Shown piece by piece: positions 1 through 7,946 of a DNA stretch of 24,063 nucleotides. The notes under the pieces were generated by a model that saw only the letters and a list, made by a program, of their open reading frames with translations, ran no database searches and was not told where the DNA came from. The translations under genes and the position numbers were made by a program. Location of the stretch: assembly GCF_041909755.1 (NCBI RefSeq), contig NZ_JAYRCW010000037.1:1-24063 (forward strand), read 5' to 3'. The stretch comes from Sandaracinobacteroides sp041909755 (GTDB lineage Bacteria; Pseudomonadota; Alphaproteobacteria; Sphingomonadales; Sphingomonadaceae). Position 1 is the stretch's first letter. Each line of letters begins with the position of its first letter.

Positions 1-1
1 G

Positions 2-3000
2 ACCGTGCTCGGGTCGATCGAGTTCGAGAATTTCCGGGGCGACGGCGTCGTCGGCGCCATTGATGTCTATTCCGGGGGCGGCAAGGGTGGCGCCGGCGGA
101 AACAGTGCGGCTGTGTCGGGCACGGCCGGCGGCGGGGGCCCCGCCGGAAGCGCCGGCACGGCGACGCTGATCTTCGGCAGCAGCACCGTGGCCGCCGGCA
201 TCCGCGCCGTGCTGGCGGACGCCAGCGCAGCAGCCGTGCAGTCGATCGGCGGCGGCGGCGGCGGAGGCGGCACCGGGCGGGGGCTCAACGTGAACGGCGG
301 CGGCGGGGCCGCGGGCGGCAACGGCGGGCTCGCGTCGGCGCAGATCGTGAACGGCCGGATCGTCGCCGACGGCATCGGGTCGACAGGCCTCCTCGTGCAG
401 TCGATCGGCGGCGGGGGCGGCGTCGGCGGCGACGCCGTGGATGTCGCTATCGGTGCCAACCTGGCCGTGGGCGGCAACGGCGGCCTGGGGGGGGCGGGCG
501 GAGCGGTCAATGTCGCGATCGGGACCGACGCCGTCGTCGCCTCCGTCGGCGCCTTCGGGGATCAGGCTGTGCTCGCCCAATCCATCGGGGGGGCGGGCGG
601 CAAGGGCGGCTCGGCCTATTCCACAGGGTCGGGATTCCTGTCGATGACCGTCGGCGGTGACGGCGGAACGGGGGCGACCGCCGCCGATGTGACGATCACC
701 AACGACGGCATCGTGACCAGCTACGGCAGCTGGGGCGCCGGACTGCAGGCGCAGTCGATCGGCGGCGGCGGCGGGGACGGCGGGGCGGCCTTTTCCAACA
801 TCTTCGGCATCGTGCCGACGGCTGCCGTGGCGATCGGCGGGCGCGGCGGCGACGGCGGCACCGGCGCGGCTGCGAGCATCAGTAACACCGCTAACGCCCA
901 GGTCACGACTTATGGGTCCAACGCGAATGCACTGCTGGCACAGTCGGTCGGCGGCGGCGGCGGCTCGGGGGGCGTCGCAATCGCGCGGGCCGTCGACTTC
1001 ACGATCGATCCCCGCATCCCGGCGGTCTCCATTTCGGTCGGCCTCGGCGGCACCGGCGGGACCGGCAATGTGGGCGGGGCGGCCACCGTCGACAACAAGG
1101 GCTTCGTGTCGACCGCGGGTGAGCAGGCCTATGCTGTGTTCGCCCAGTCGGTGGGCGGCGGCGGCGGCATCGGCGGCGATTCGACGGCGGTTTCCTATTC
1201 CGGTGGCGTCACCGATGATGCGCTGATTCCGCCGATCGCGGTCAGCGTCGCACTGGGCGCGAGCGGCGGCTCGGGCGGGGCCGGCGGCACCGTGACCACC
1301 ACCAACAGCGGGCTGATCCTGACGCTTGGCACCGATTCGATCGCGCTGGTGGCGCAGTCGATCGGCGGTGGCGGCGGCGCCGGTGGTGCAGGCGACTCGC
1401 TTGCCGTCGCAAATGACCCGGAGGACGAGAACCCCGACGATCCCGGCGAACCAACCGCGGGGAAGAGCCTCGGCGTGTCGATCTCGGTCGGCGGGACCGG
1501 CGGCACCGGCGGCCATGGCGGCGCGGTCACGCTGGCCAACAGCGGCTCGATCGCCACCAGCGGCGACGGGGCGGACGGCTTCTACGCGCAGGCGGTGGGC
1601 GGCGGCGGCGGCACGGCCGGCGGCGGGGTCGCCAATGCGGGCGGCAACACGCTGACGGTCGCCGTCGGGCTCGGCGGATCGGGCGGGGCGGGCGGCGACG
1701 GGGGCAACATCACGGCCAGCAACACCGGCGCCATCGCCACGCGCGGCGCCGATGCGGTCGGCGTCTATGCCCAGTCGGTCGGCGGCGGCGGCGGGGAGGC
1801 GGGCAAGGGCGCCTCCACCTCGGGCGGGGTGGACAATGTGGCGAAATCGGCCGTGCTGTTCGACACGATTGCCGCCGGCTTCAATGTCGGCGCCGATGTG
1901 ACCGATGTCGGTGACGGCCTGTTCAGGATCGGCGGCTATCTCGAGGCCACCAAGGGCATCCAGGAAGTCATCAACATCCTGCGGCAGCCGAAGAAGACGC
2001 TGAAATCGCTTGTGAACAAGAATCTCGACCTGTCGCTGTCGATCGGCGGGCAGGGCGGGGCGGCAGGCCGTGGCGGCGACGTGGCGCTCAGCAACGCCGC
2101 AGCCATCTGGACGACGGGCGCGCAGTCCGATGCCATCTTCGCGCAGTCCGTCGGCGGCGGCGGCGGCAAAGGCGGCACCACCAGCTCGACCGGCTCCTCT
2201 TATGACGACACGCGCAACCAAGTCGCGCTCGGCATCGCGGGCGGCGGTGGCGCGGCCGGCGACGGCGGTGCGGTGACCGTGACCAATGCCGCCGGCAGCG
2301 ACATCCTGGTGCGTGGCGTGCTGGCGTTCGGCATCCATGCGCAGTCTGTCGGCGGCGGCGGCGGCTCGGGCGCCAACTCGCAGGATGTGAACGGCTCGCT
2401 GCAGAGCCTGGCGATCGACTTCAACGGCAGGGACGGGGCCCAGGGCAAGGGCGGTGCGGTGAGCGTGACCAACGCCGGCAGCATCCGTACCCAGGGCAAG
2501 AACGGGATTGGGATTGTCGCGCAGTCTGTCGGCGGCAGCGGCGGGCTGGTGCGATCGATGACGACCGACATGACCTTCGACCCCGACCAACTGCAGGACA
2601 ATCCGCAGGGCCGGCTGTTCGACATCCACAGCTTCAATTTGAGCTTCGGGGGTGGCACCAATTCGCAGGGCGATGGCGGCGCCGTCTCGGTCAGCAACAG
2701 TGGCAATATCGTGACCGACCTGCGCAATGCCCATGCGATCGTGGCCCAGTCGGTGGGCGGCGGTGGCGGGATCACCGTCGGCGGCCAGCTGATCGGGCGC
2801 CGCGTCGACGGGACCGTCCCATCGCCCAGCACCGGCAATGGCAATGGCGGCGTGGTCCAGATTTCGATGACCTCGGGCACCACAATCGGGACTATGGGAG
2901 ACGGGGCCTATGGCGTGTTCGCGCAATCGGTGGGCGGCGGAGGCGGCTTTGCCGGGGACATGTCGAACATTTCGGTCACCAGCCCCACGCTGACCGACCT

Positions 3001-5671
3001 GGTGACCGTGGCTGGCAACGGGAACGGCGGCGACGTCTCGATCGACCTTCGGAACGGTACCGTGCAGACGCTGGGCAACATGGCGGCCGGCGTGCTGGCC
3101 CAGTCCGTCGGCGGTGGCGGTGCCGTCCTGGCGCAGAAGGGCGAGCTGCAGATAGGCAGCGCTGGCGGCACCGGAACGGGGGGCGTCGTCACGGTCGGGC
3201 TGACGGCGGCCAGCATCATCACGTCCGGCACCTCGGCACCGGCGATCATCACCTACACGAACGGGCCCGACAGCGGCGCCGGTGCCGCCATCGTCAACAT
3301 CGATGCGACCAGCCTGATCAGAACGAACGGCGCGGCCGGCAGCGGCGCGGGCGCGCTCGGCGCGGCCATCGCGATGCTGTCGGCGAACGGCAACGTCGTG
3401 AACAATGTTGGCACGATTACGGCGACCAACATGGCCGCGGTTACGGCGCCTGCGGGGGCATTGACTGTCAACAACGACGGCAAGATCAGCGGCAACATCA
3501 GCAGCGCGGGCGCGCTGGAGGTGACGGGCACGGGCAACATCACGGGCAATCTGGTGAGCAACGGTGACGTCCTGCTCAACAACAACCAGAAGGCTGTGTT
3601 GACGGGCAATGTCTCGGCAGGCGGCAACCTGAAGGTCTTCAACATCGGCGCCACCATCACCGGCGACATAGCGGCGTATGACATCCTCACCGTCGACAAT
3701 GCCGACGGTGCCACCATCACGGGCGCACTCACCGGCAACAACAGCGTGATCGACAATTCCGGCACCATCGCGGGGGCGCTGACGCTGGTGAACGACAGTG
3801 TCATTACCAACGCTGCCGGGGGCACGATCGCAGGCGCCATAACCACGTCGCTCAACACCAGGCTGGATAATTCCGGCGTGATCACCGACACGGTGACAGT
3901 CTTCAACGGAAGCTCGATCTTCAACCGGGCCGGTGGCATCATGGCCAATATTGCCGCAACCGACGCTGTCACCATCCAGAACGACGGCACCATCAACGGT
4001 ACGCTTTCGACCGACGGGGATTTCATCACCACGGGCAGTTATTCTGGCGATGCCACGCTTCGAGCCGCCGGCGCCAGCCTCGACAACAGCGGCGATTTCA
4101 GCGGGTCGATCACTGCCGGGGACGGTGCCGTGATCACCAACAGCGGAACCATGCTCGCGACGATCAGGGCGAACGGCGGCAGCATCGTCAACAGCAACAC
4201 CCTCGCGTCCAACCTCATGGATCTGGGTGAGGGCACCGTGACCAACAGCGGCAACCTCAGCGTGAAGATCCCCAACGGCGTGGTGCTGAACGGCTCGCTC
4301 GCTTCGACCGACACAGGAACCCTGGCCATGGTCTGGTTCCAGCCCGACACGCGGGCGCAGATCACCTCGATGACCGTCTCGGGCACGGCGGCTGTTGCCG
4401 GCACGCTCGTTATCCAGAACTCGGAGATGGCCACCCCCGATCCGCAGACGGTCATCTCGGCGGCCGGGGGCGTGACAGTACTCCCCAGCCAGGTGGTCGG
4501 CGACAGCGCGACGATTAGCTATGTCGCGACCCGGCCCGATGCGAACAGCCTGGTGATCACTGCAACGGCCGATTACGCGGCAGGTGCCGCCGACCTGTCG
4601 GAAACGCAGCGCAGTATCGCGACGCATCTGAACAATGCGTTCGTGGCCAGCGACTCCGGTCTGCGCCTCACATTGATGCGGATGGGTACGGCCCGCTCGC
4701 TTGTTGATGCGGCTGCCAATCTGTCGGCGATTTCCGGCCAGTCGCTGCTGGCTGCCTCCGCCATCCGGCTGGAGGCGAGCCTGGCGCAGGCGCGCGCGCT
4801 CTACTCCTGCCCCGGCTTCATCGCGGGGAGCACTCTGGTGACCGAATCCAGCTGCGCCTGGTTCCGCATTGACGGCAGCTGGGCCAACCGCTCGGCCGGG
4901 GAGGGGTTTGCCGGCTATGGCTTCGACGCCACCAGCTTCACGATGGGCGGGCAGAAGGAGATTCGCGACGGCTGGTTCCTGGTCGGCTCGGTCAGCTATC
5001 AGGATGGCCGCCTGTACGAGGACGGCGGGCTGGTCCGCATCCGCACCGACGGGGTGATGGCCGCGCTGTCCGTGAAGCACCAATCGGGGCCGCTGGCCCT
5101 AGGGTTCTCGACCAGCCTCGGCAACGCCTGGATGCAATCCACCCGCACCATCCCGGTCGCCGGTGCCAGGGCCCGGGCGCGCTTCGAAGTGCTGACCTGG
5201 GGGCTGCACGGCCGCGCTGCCTGGCGCTTTGGCGGCCCGGCCGTCTACCTGGAGCCGGAACTCCAGCTCGCTGCCACCTTCATCGATGCCGGACGGTATG
5301 CCGAGGACGGCGCGCCCGGCTTCGATCTGGAGGTGCGCGACGGCAGCGACTGGGTGTTCAACATCATGCCGGGCGCGCGGGTTGGCACGCGGATCGACCT
5401 TTCGCCGGGGCGGAGCATGGATCTGTTTGCCGGTGCCGGGGTGGACATCCTGCGCTCGAACCGGCTGGCGGCGGATGCCCGCTTCGTCGCCGCCACGGGC
5501 AGCGCCCGCTTCTCCACCAGCCTCGAGACCGACGACACCGCTGCGCGGCTCAGCGCCGGCCTCCGCTTCGACGCCCGCCAGTCTCTGGAGGTGAGGCTGC
5601 AGTATGACGGTCGCCTGTCGAGCCGCGAGACCTGGCACGGCGCGCAGGCGCGGCTCACCTGGCGTTTCTGA
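2..5671 (+). CDS. Giant Gly-rich autotransporter (type Va), 5' end outside window
   Basis: The frame is open from the left edge and no signal peptide is visible, so the true start lies upstream; the first GTG at position 5 is not credible as a start. About 1,889 codons are visible. Codons 1-1040 hold at least 15 copies of an AQS(V/I)GGGGG motif, each followed by a Gly/Ala-rich stretch and a short strand with N-S-G or N-A-G turns. Codons 1040-1480 form a beta-helix-like ladder (repeated 'DNSGTI', 'TNSGTM', 'GNI' turns). From about 1600 to the end there is an autotransporter barrel domain, opened by a Cys pair (YSCPGF...SSCAW) and closed by the terminal ...RLTWRF aromatic residue typical of outer-membrane barrels. 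Family knowledge: the barrel exports the passenger to the cell surface, often for adhesion. The ligand is unknown. A small PEP-CTERM gene follows after 34 nt. Confidence 0.9.
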   Translation, partial: TVLGSIEFENFRGDGVVGAIDVYSGGGKGGAGGNSAAVSGTAGGGGPAGSAGTATLIFGSSTVAAGIRAVLADASAAAVQSIGGGGGGGGTGRGLNVNGGGGAAGGNGGLASAQIVNGRIVADGIGSTGLLVQSIGGGGGVGGDAVDVAIGANLAVGGNGGLGGAGGAVNVAIGTDAVVASVGAFGDQAVLAQSIGGAGGKGGSAYSTGSGFLSMTVGGDGGTGATAADVTITNDGIVTSYGSWGAGLQAQSIGGGGGDGGAAFSNIFGIVPTAAVAIGGRGGDGGTGAAASISNTANAQVTTYGSNANALLAQSVGGGGGSGGVAIARAVDFTIDPRIPAVSISVGLGGTGGTGNVGGAATVDNKGFVSTAGEQAYAVFAQSVGGGGGIGGDSTAVSYSGGVTDDALIPPIAVSVALGASGGSGGAGGTVTTTNSGLILTLGTDSIALVAQSIGGGGGAGGAGDSLAVANDPEDENPDDPGEPTAGKSLGVSISVGGTGGTGGHGGAVTLANSGSIATSGDGADGFYAQAVGGGGGTAGGGVANAGGNTLTVAVGLGGSGGAGGDGGNITASNTGAIATRGADAVGVYAQSVGGGGGEAGKGASTSGGVDNVAKSAVLFDTIAAGFNVGADVTDVGDGLFRIGGYLEATKGIQEVINILRQPKKTLKSLVNKNLDLSLSIGGQGGAAGRGGDVALSNAAAIWTTGAQSDAIFAQSVGGGGGKGGTTSSTGSSYDDTRNQVALGIAGGGGAAGDGGAVTVTNAAGSDILVRGVLAFGIHAQSVGGGGGSGANSQDVNGSLQSLAIDFNGRDGAQGKGGAVSVTNAGSIRTQGKNGIGIVAQSVGGSGGLVRSMTTDMTFDPDQLQDNPQGRLFDIHSFNLSFGGGTNSQGDGGAVSVSNSGNIVTDLRNAHAIVAQSVGGGGGITVGGQLIGRRVDGTVPSPSTGNGNGGVVQISMTSGTTIGTMGDGAYGVFAQSVGGGGGFAGDMSNISVTSPTLTDLVTVAGNGNGGDVSIDLRNGTVQTLGNMAAGVLAQSVGGGGAVLAQKGELQIGSAGGTGTGGVVTVGLTAASIITSGTSAPAIITYTNGPDSGAGAAIVNIDATSLIRTNGAAGSGAGALGAAIAMLSANGNVVNNVGTITATNMAAVTAPAGALTVNNDGKISGNISSAGALEVTGTGNITGNLVSNGDVLLNNNQKAVLTGNVSAGGNLKVFNIGATITGDIAAYDILTVDNADGATITGALTGNNSVIDNSGTIAGALTLVNDSVITNAAGGTIAGAITTSLNTRLDNSGVITDTVTVFNGSSIFNRAGGIMANIAATDAVTIQNDGTINGTLSTDGDFITTGSYSGDATLRAAGASLDNSGDFSGSITAGDGAVITNSGTMLATIRANGGSIVNSNTLASNLMDLGEGTVTNSGNLSVKIPNGVVLNGSLASTDTGTLAMVWFQPDTRAQITSMTVSGTAAVAGTLVIQNSEMATPDPQTVISAAGGVTVLPSQVVGDSATISYVATRPDANSLVITATADYAAGAADLSETQRSIATHLNNAFVASDSGLRLTLMRMGTARSLVDAAANLSAISGQSLLAASAIRLEASLAQARALYSCPGFIAGSTLVTESSCAWFRIDGSWANRSAGEGFAGYGFDATSFTMGGQKEIRDGWFLVGSVSYQDGRLYEDGGLVRIRTDGVMAALSVKHQSGPLALGFSTSLGNAWMQSTRTIPVAGARARARFEVLTWGLHGRAAWRFGGPAVYLEPELQLAATFIDAGRYAEDGAPGFDLEVRDGSDWVFNIMPGARVGTRIDLSPGRSMDLFAGAGVDILRSNRLAADARFVAATGSARFSTSLETDDTAARLSAGLRFDARQSLEVRLQYDGRLSSRETWHGAQARLTWRF
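235..3126 (+). repeat. Coding array of about 15 AQS(V/I)GGGGG passenger repeats
   Basis: Each unit has a conserved core, (A/V)QS(V/I)GG(G/A)GG, encoded by variations of cagtcggtcggcggcggcgg. Cores start near 238, 391, 576, 750, 939, 1143, 1353, 1588, 1770, 2142, 2340, 2520, 2745, 2931 and 3099. Spacing is mostly 150-230 nt, with longer inserts before 2142 and between others. One core is AQAVGGGGG (near 1588) and one is AQSVGGSGG (near 2520). The units are degenerate between cores, so this is an old protein repeat rather than a recent DNA tandem array. Two poly-G tracts, G8 at 487-494 and G7 at 587-593, fall inside it. Confidence 0.85.
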
Positions 5672-5705
5672 AAATCTTATCATCGGAACTTGAAGGAGAT
5701 CATGG

Positions 5706-6434
5706 ATGGCTGAACGGGCATGGCTGGCTGGCTTGGACCTGGCCGCGCGGCGGCCTGACATAGCCCGGGTGATCACCCTTGCGGCCGCGCTTGTCGTGTC
5801 GGCGGCACCGGCGGCCGCTGCCACCCTGTGGCGGATCACGCTCGTGGGTTCGGTCGGGTCGGGCACCGGACCGTCTGGAGAAGCGCTGGCCGACACGCCC
5901 TTCACGGCGATACTGACCTTTAATGCGGCTCTCGGCGGCCGCCACACCGTGGACAGCGGCCCGCTTGTGCTCAGCGACCGCATCTATGGCGGCGCGACCT
6001 ATGCAGATCATCCGGCGTCGCCGCTGGTGGCGGGATCGTTCACGATCCTCGGCGCAACCATCATGTTCGGCGGCGCAACCGACACCAGCATCACGGCCAC
6101 CTATTCGGACGACCGCAACCATCAGGTCCTGGCAGCCTTCCGGGGGCCGGAGGCAATCTTCACCTTCGATATCTTCGGGCCGGACATCGCCCCTGCACTG
6201 GATCGCACATTCGAGGCGTTCGGACCCGATGGCGACGGCAGCTTCACGGCGGGCAACGTGAACGGCCGCGGCTTCCAGTTTTCGAGTTACCGAAGCGACA
6301 TATTGCGCGATGCCGAGCCGTTACCGATCCCTGAGCCGGCGAGCTGGGCACTGATGATCGCAGGTTTCGGAGCCATGGGGTCAGCCTTGAGACGACGGCG
6401 GCCTCCTGCGTCCACTTTCAGCTACCGGGCGTGA
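5706..6434 (+). CDS. PEPxxWA-CTERM sorting domain protein
   Basis: A 242-residue secreted protein. The start is chosen because AAGGAG (5693-5698) lies 7 nt upstream; the ATG at 5702 is followed at once by a stop in its frame. Residues 20-39 (RVITLAAALVVSAAPAAAAT) look like a signal-peptide core with an Ala-rich cleavage site, preceded by a rather long Arg-containing N-region. The C-terminus has PEPASW at 209-214, a hydrophobic helix (ALMIAGFGAMGSAL) and RRRR, which is the variant PEP-CTERM signal of Sphingomonadales. Family knowledge: such tails are recognised by an exosortase-like enzyme for anchoring or export; none is in this window. The middle is beta-rich with no domain I recognise. It starts 34 nt after the autotransporter stop and may be co-transcribed with it. 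A 10-residue tail follows the Arg cluster, and an integrase remnant abuts the stop on the other strand. Confidence 0.85.
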   Translation: MAERAWLAGLDLAARRPDIARVITLAAALVVSAAPAAAATLWRITLVGSVGSGTGPSGEALADTPFTAILTFNAALGGRHTVDSGPLVLSDRIYGGATYADHPASPLVAGSFTILGATIMFGGATDTSITATYSDDRNHQVLAAFRGPEAIFTFDIFGPDIAPALDRTFEAFGPDGDGSFTAGNVNGRGFQFSSYRSDILRDAEPLPIPEPASWALMIAGFGAMGSALRRRRPPASTFSYRA

Positions 6435-7118
6435 CGGTGATAGGGATGCGCTGCAAATCAGTTCGCCGACATTGCGGACGTGCGTTTGCATACTGGCAAC
6501 GCCCCGAGGCGCGAGGTTGGTGCGCTCCGCCACATAATCCGCCAGCATCTTTTCGAACGTCAGAGAGGTCCCCTTGCGCGGGGCCTGCCGTGGGGCGGGC
6601 GCTGCGTCCTGGCCGCCATTCTCAAACCGCTCCAGCTGCGCTTTCAGCTTCGCAACCTCTAGGTCCCGGCTCTGTTGCTCCGTCCTCAGCAGGTCCCGCC
6701 AAGCCCTCACTTCGCGGGGCAGTCTCTCCGTCTTTTCGGGCAGCAACGCCCGCGCGGCGTCACGGTCCGGAGCCCGAGCGCGCCAGCGCTCCATGCGGGC
6801 TTCCTCCGCACGGCGCTGGAATTCGGCCGCCTCTTGCTCCGCCTCGGTCAACGCCGGGGCAGGTTCAGGGGCCGCGTCGCAGTCAGGCGCGGTAGCGGCA
6901 GCAAGCGTGGCGCGCGCCTCATCAAGCAAGGCGTCCGTCCGCGCGATTTCGGCCGTCCGCAGCCGCTTGGCCGCTTCCTTGTCCTTCACCCCAAGCGAAA
7001 ACATGAACGCCGCAGGCGCACGAGCTTGCCCCTCACGTTGAAAGAACGGCTGCAACTCGGACGGGATCGGCCGCCGGAAATATTAGGTCGAATGGCGCTT
7101 CGCCAGATACAGACACAT
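6381..7118 (-). pseudogene. Tyrosine-recombinase (integrase) remnant with nonsense codon 12, C-terminus lost
   Basis: Reading from ATG at 7118, the frame gives MCLYLAKRHST, then TAA (7085-7083), then YFRRPIPSELQPFFQ and onward. This resembles the start of phage/island integrases of the DUF6538 type (usually STYYFRR), so the stop looks like a Tyr-to-stop point mutation. After the stop the frame stays open to 6381. It contains a charged coiled-coil-like segment (about codons 60-160) and then a SAM-like core-binding region (TFEKMLADYVAERTNLAPR, then MQTHVRNVGELI). Recognisable similarity ends near 6456; the last 25 or so codons run antisense into the PEP-CTERM gene and look unrelated. The catalytic domain (R...HxxR...Y) is absent. 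A GGAG lies 7 nt before the ATG. The gene begins 92 nt from the tRNA 3' end, the classical place for an integrase. Restart at ATG 7055 is possible, but the protein could not recombine DNA. Confidence 0.8.
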
Positions 7119-7210
7119 AGCAGGCTCCGTCGCTACTGTTGTAACACACGACCGTCAATAAGTGCCTGATTTCACGCATTGTTTCGCTGTTTCAACAGCT
7201 TGCAAGGCTG

Positions 7211-7240
7211 TGGTGGCGGGGGCGGGACTTGAACCCGCGG
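7211..7240 (-). other. Candidate attachment site (tRNA 3' end) of the lost element
   Basis: Inferred only from arrangement: the integrase remnant points away from, and starts 92 nt after, the tRNA 3' end, and such enzymes commonly use the T-arm/acceptor part of a tRNA as attB. I found no second copy of this 3' end in the window, so the partner site is lost or outside. Confidence 0.3.
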
Positions 7241-7287
7241 CCTCAGGGTTATGAATCCTGTGCTCTAACCAGCTGAGCTACCCCGCC
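7211..7287 (-). tRNA. tRNA with CAU anticodon, probably elongator tRNA-Met
   Basis: The 77-nt complement folds as a full cloverleaf: acceptor GGCGGGG/CCCCGCC, D-stem GCTC/GAGC, anticodon loop TTCATAA (anticodon CAT), five-base variable region, T-arm GCGGG-TTCAAGT-CCCGC, discriminator A, and an encoded CCA at 7213-7211. The 5' base pair G1-C72 excludes an initiator, which has a mismatch there. tRNA-Ile2 (CAU with lysidine) cannot be fully excluded by eye. One anticodon-stem pair, A31-C39, is a mismatch in my fold. An integrase remnant lies directly downstream. Confidence 0.93.
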
Positions 7288-7300
7288 AGCCGTCTCAAGA

Positions 7301-7325
7301 GGCCGGGCGGATAGCGCCCCCGGCC
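7301..7325 (-). terminator. Possible terminator after the Mla operon
   Basis: On the minus strand GGCCGGG pairs with CCCGGCC (7-bp stem, 11-nt loop), 7 nt after the lipoprotein stop codon and before the tRNA, which is transcribed in the same direction. It is followed only by TCTT, not a true U-tract, so intrinsic termination is uncertain. Confidence 0.35.
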
Positions 7326-7332
7326 CCCGTGG

Positions 7333-7926
7333 TCAACCCGCGCTGCTGACCCAGGCTGCAACGTCCGCCGCCACGCGGTTCGCCGCGCCGTTCAGCGCCT
7401 CGGCGACAGGCGCGCCCGCCACGTCGCCAACCGGGGCTTCCCGCTCGAACCGGCGCTGGCGGATGCCGTCCGGGCCGCTCAGCGTCGCGTCGAACCGCAC
7501 GCGCACCTGCGGGCTGCCGCGCGCGTCCACGCCGAACGCCGTCAGCTGCCCCGTCAGCCGCTGCTGCGCCGACTGGCCCGATGACCGCTGGTCGATCACG
7601 GCAACGCCGGAATGCACCAGCATGTCCGCCAGCAGGCGCTGGAACAGCCGGTTCGGCTGCTCCGCCCATTGCGCGTCGCGCACATACTGGATGGAGGTGT
7701 CGGACACCGTCACCGGGATGCGCACCGTCTGCAACGCGCCGGGCAGGGTGGGCGTGTCGATCGTGATCGCCTTCGACAGGTCGATGGGCTGAACGCCCGC
7801 CGGCACCGCTTCCGGCGGCGCGGCAGACAGCGTGTAGAGCGCGGCGGGTCGCGGCGTGTTGCCGCCGATCTCCACCAGCGGGCCGCAGCCCGCCAGCAGC
7901 AGCAACAGGGGCAGGGCACGGTTCAT
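7333..7926 (-). CDS. ABC-type transport auxiliary lipoprotein (PqiC/LptE-like, PF03886 family)
   Basis: 197 residues from the chosen start. MNRALPLLLLLAGC gives a short type II signal peptide with lipobox LAGC, so Cys14 would be lipidated. I prefer this ATG because GGAGG (7941-7937) sits 10 nt upstream. An alternative ATG at 7950 overlaps the mlaD stop (ATGA) and adds eight residues. The rest (ALYTLSAAP..., later QYVRDAQWAEQPNRLFQ) matches the ABC_trans_aux family, whose members are small outer-membrane or periplasmic lipoproteins encoded next to MCE transporters. It is the last gene of the four-gene operon. Its likely job is to help the MCE protein bridge the periplasm; that is inference from family and context. 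Confidence 0.85.
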   Translation of the reverse strand: MNRALPLLLLLAGCGPLVEIGGNTPRPAALYTLSAAPPEAVPAGVQPIDLSKAITIDTPTLPGALQTVRIPVTVSDTSIQYVRDAQWAEQPNRLFQRLLADMLVHSGVAVIDQRSSGQSAQQRLTGQLTAFGVDARGSPQVRVRFDATLSGPDGIRQRRFEREAPVGDVAGAPVAEALNGAANRVAADVAAWVSSAG

Positions 7927-7946
7927 GGGGCCTCGTCCTCCGGTGA

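Noticed and set aside
67..4455. Many Pro-rich minus-strand open frames opposite the autotransporter
   Set aside because: They are the complement of GGC-rich codons in the Gly repeats; Pro-rich products with no start signal or domain. Shadows of a GC-rich gene.
6431..7169. Plus-strand frames between the PEP-CTERM gene and the tRNA
   Set aside because: They are antisense to the integrase remnant, Arg/Ser/Ala-rich and without family resemblance.
7186..7199. Terminator hairpin after the tRNA
   Set aside because: GCTGT/ACAGC is only a 5-bp stem and no U-tract follows on the minus strand.
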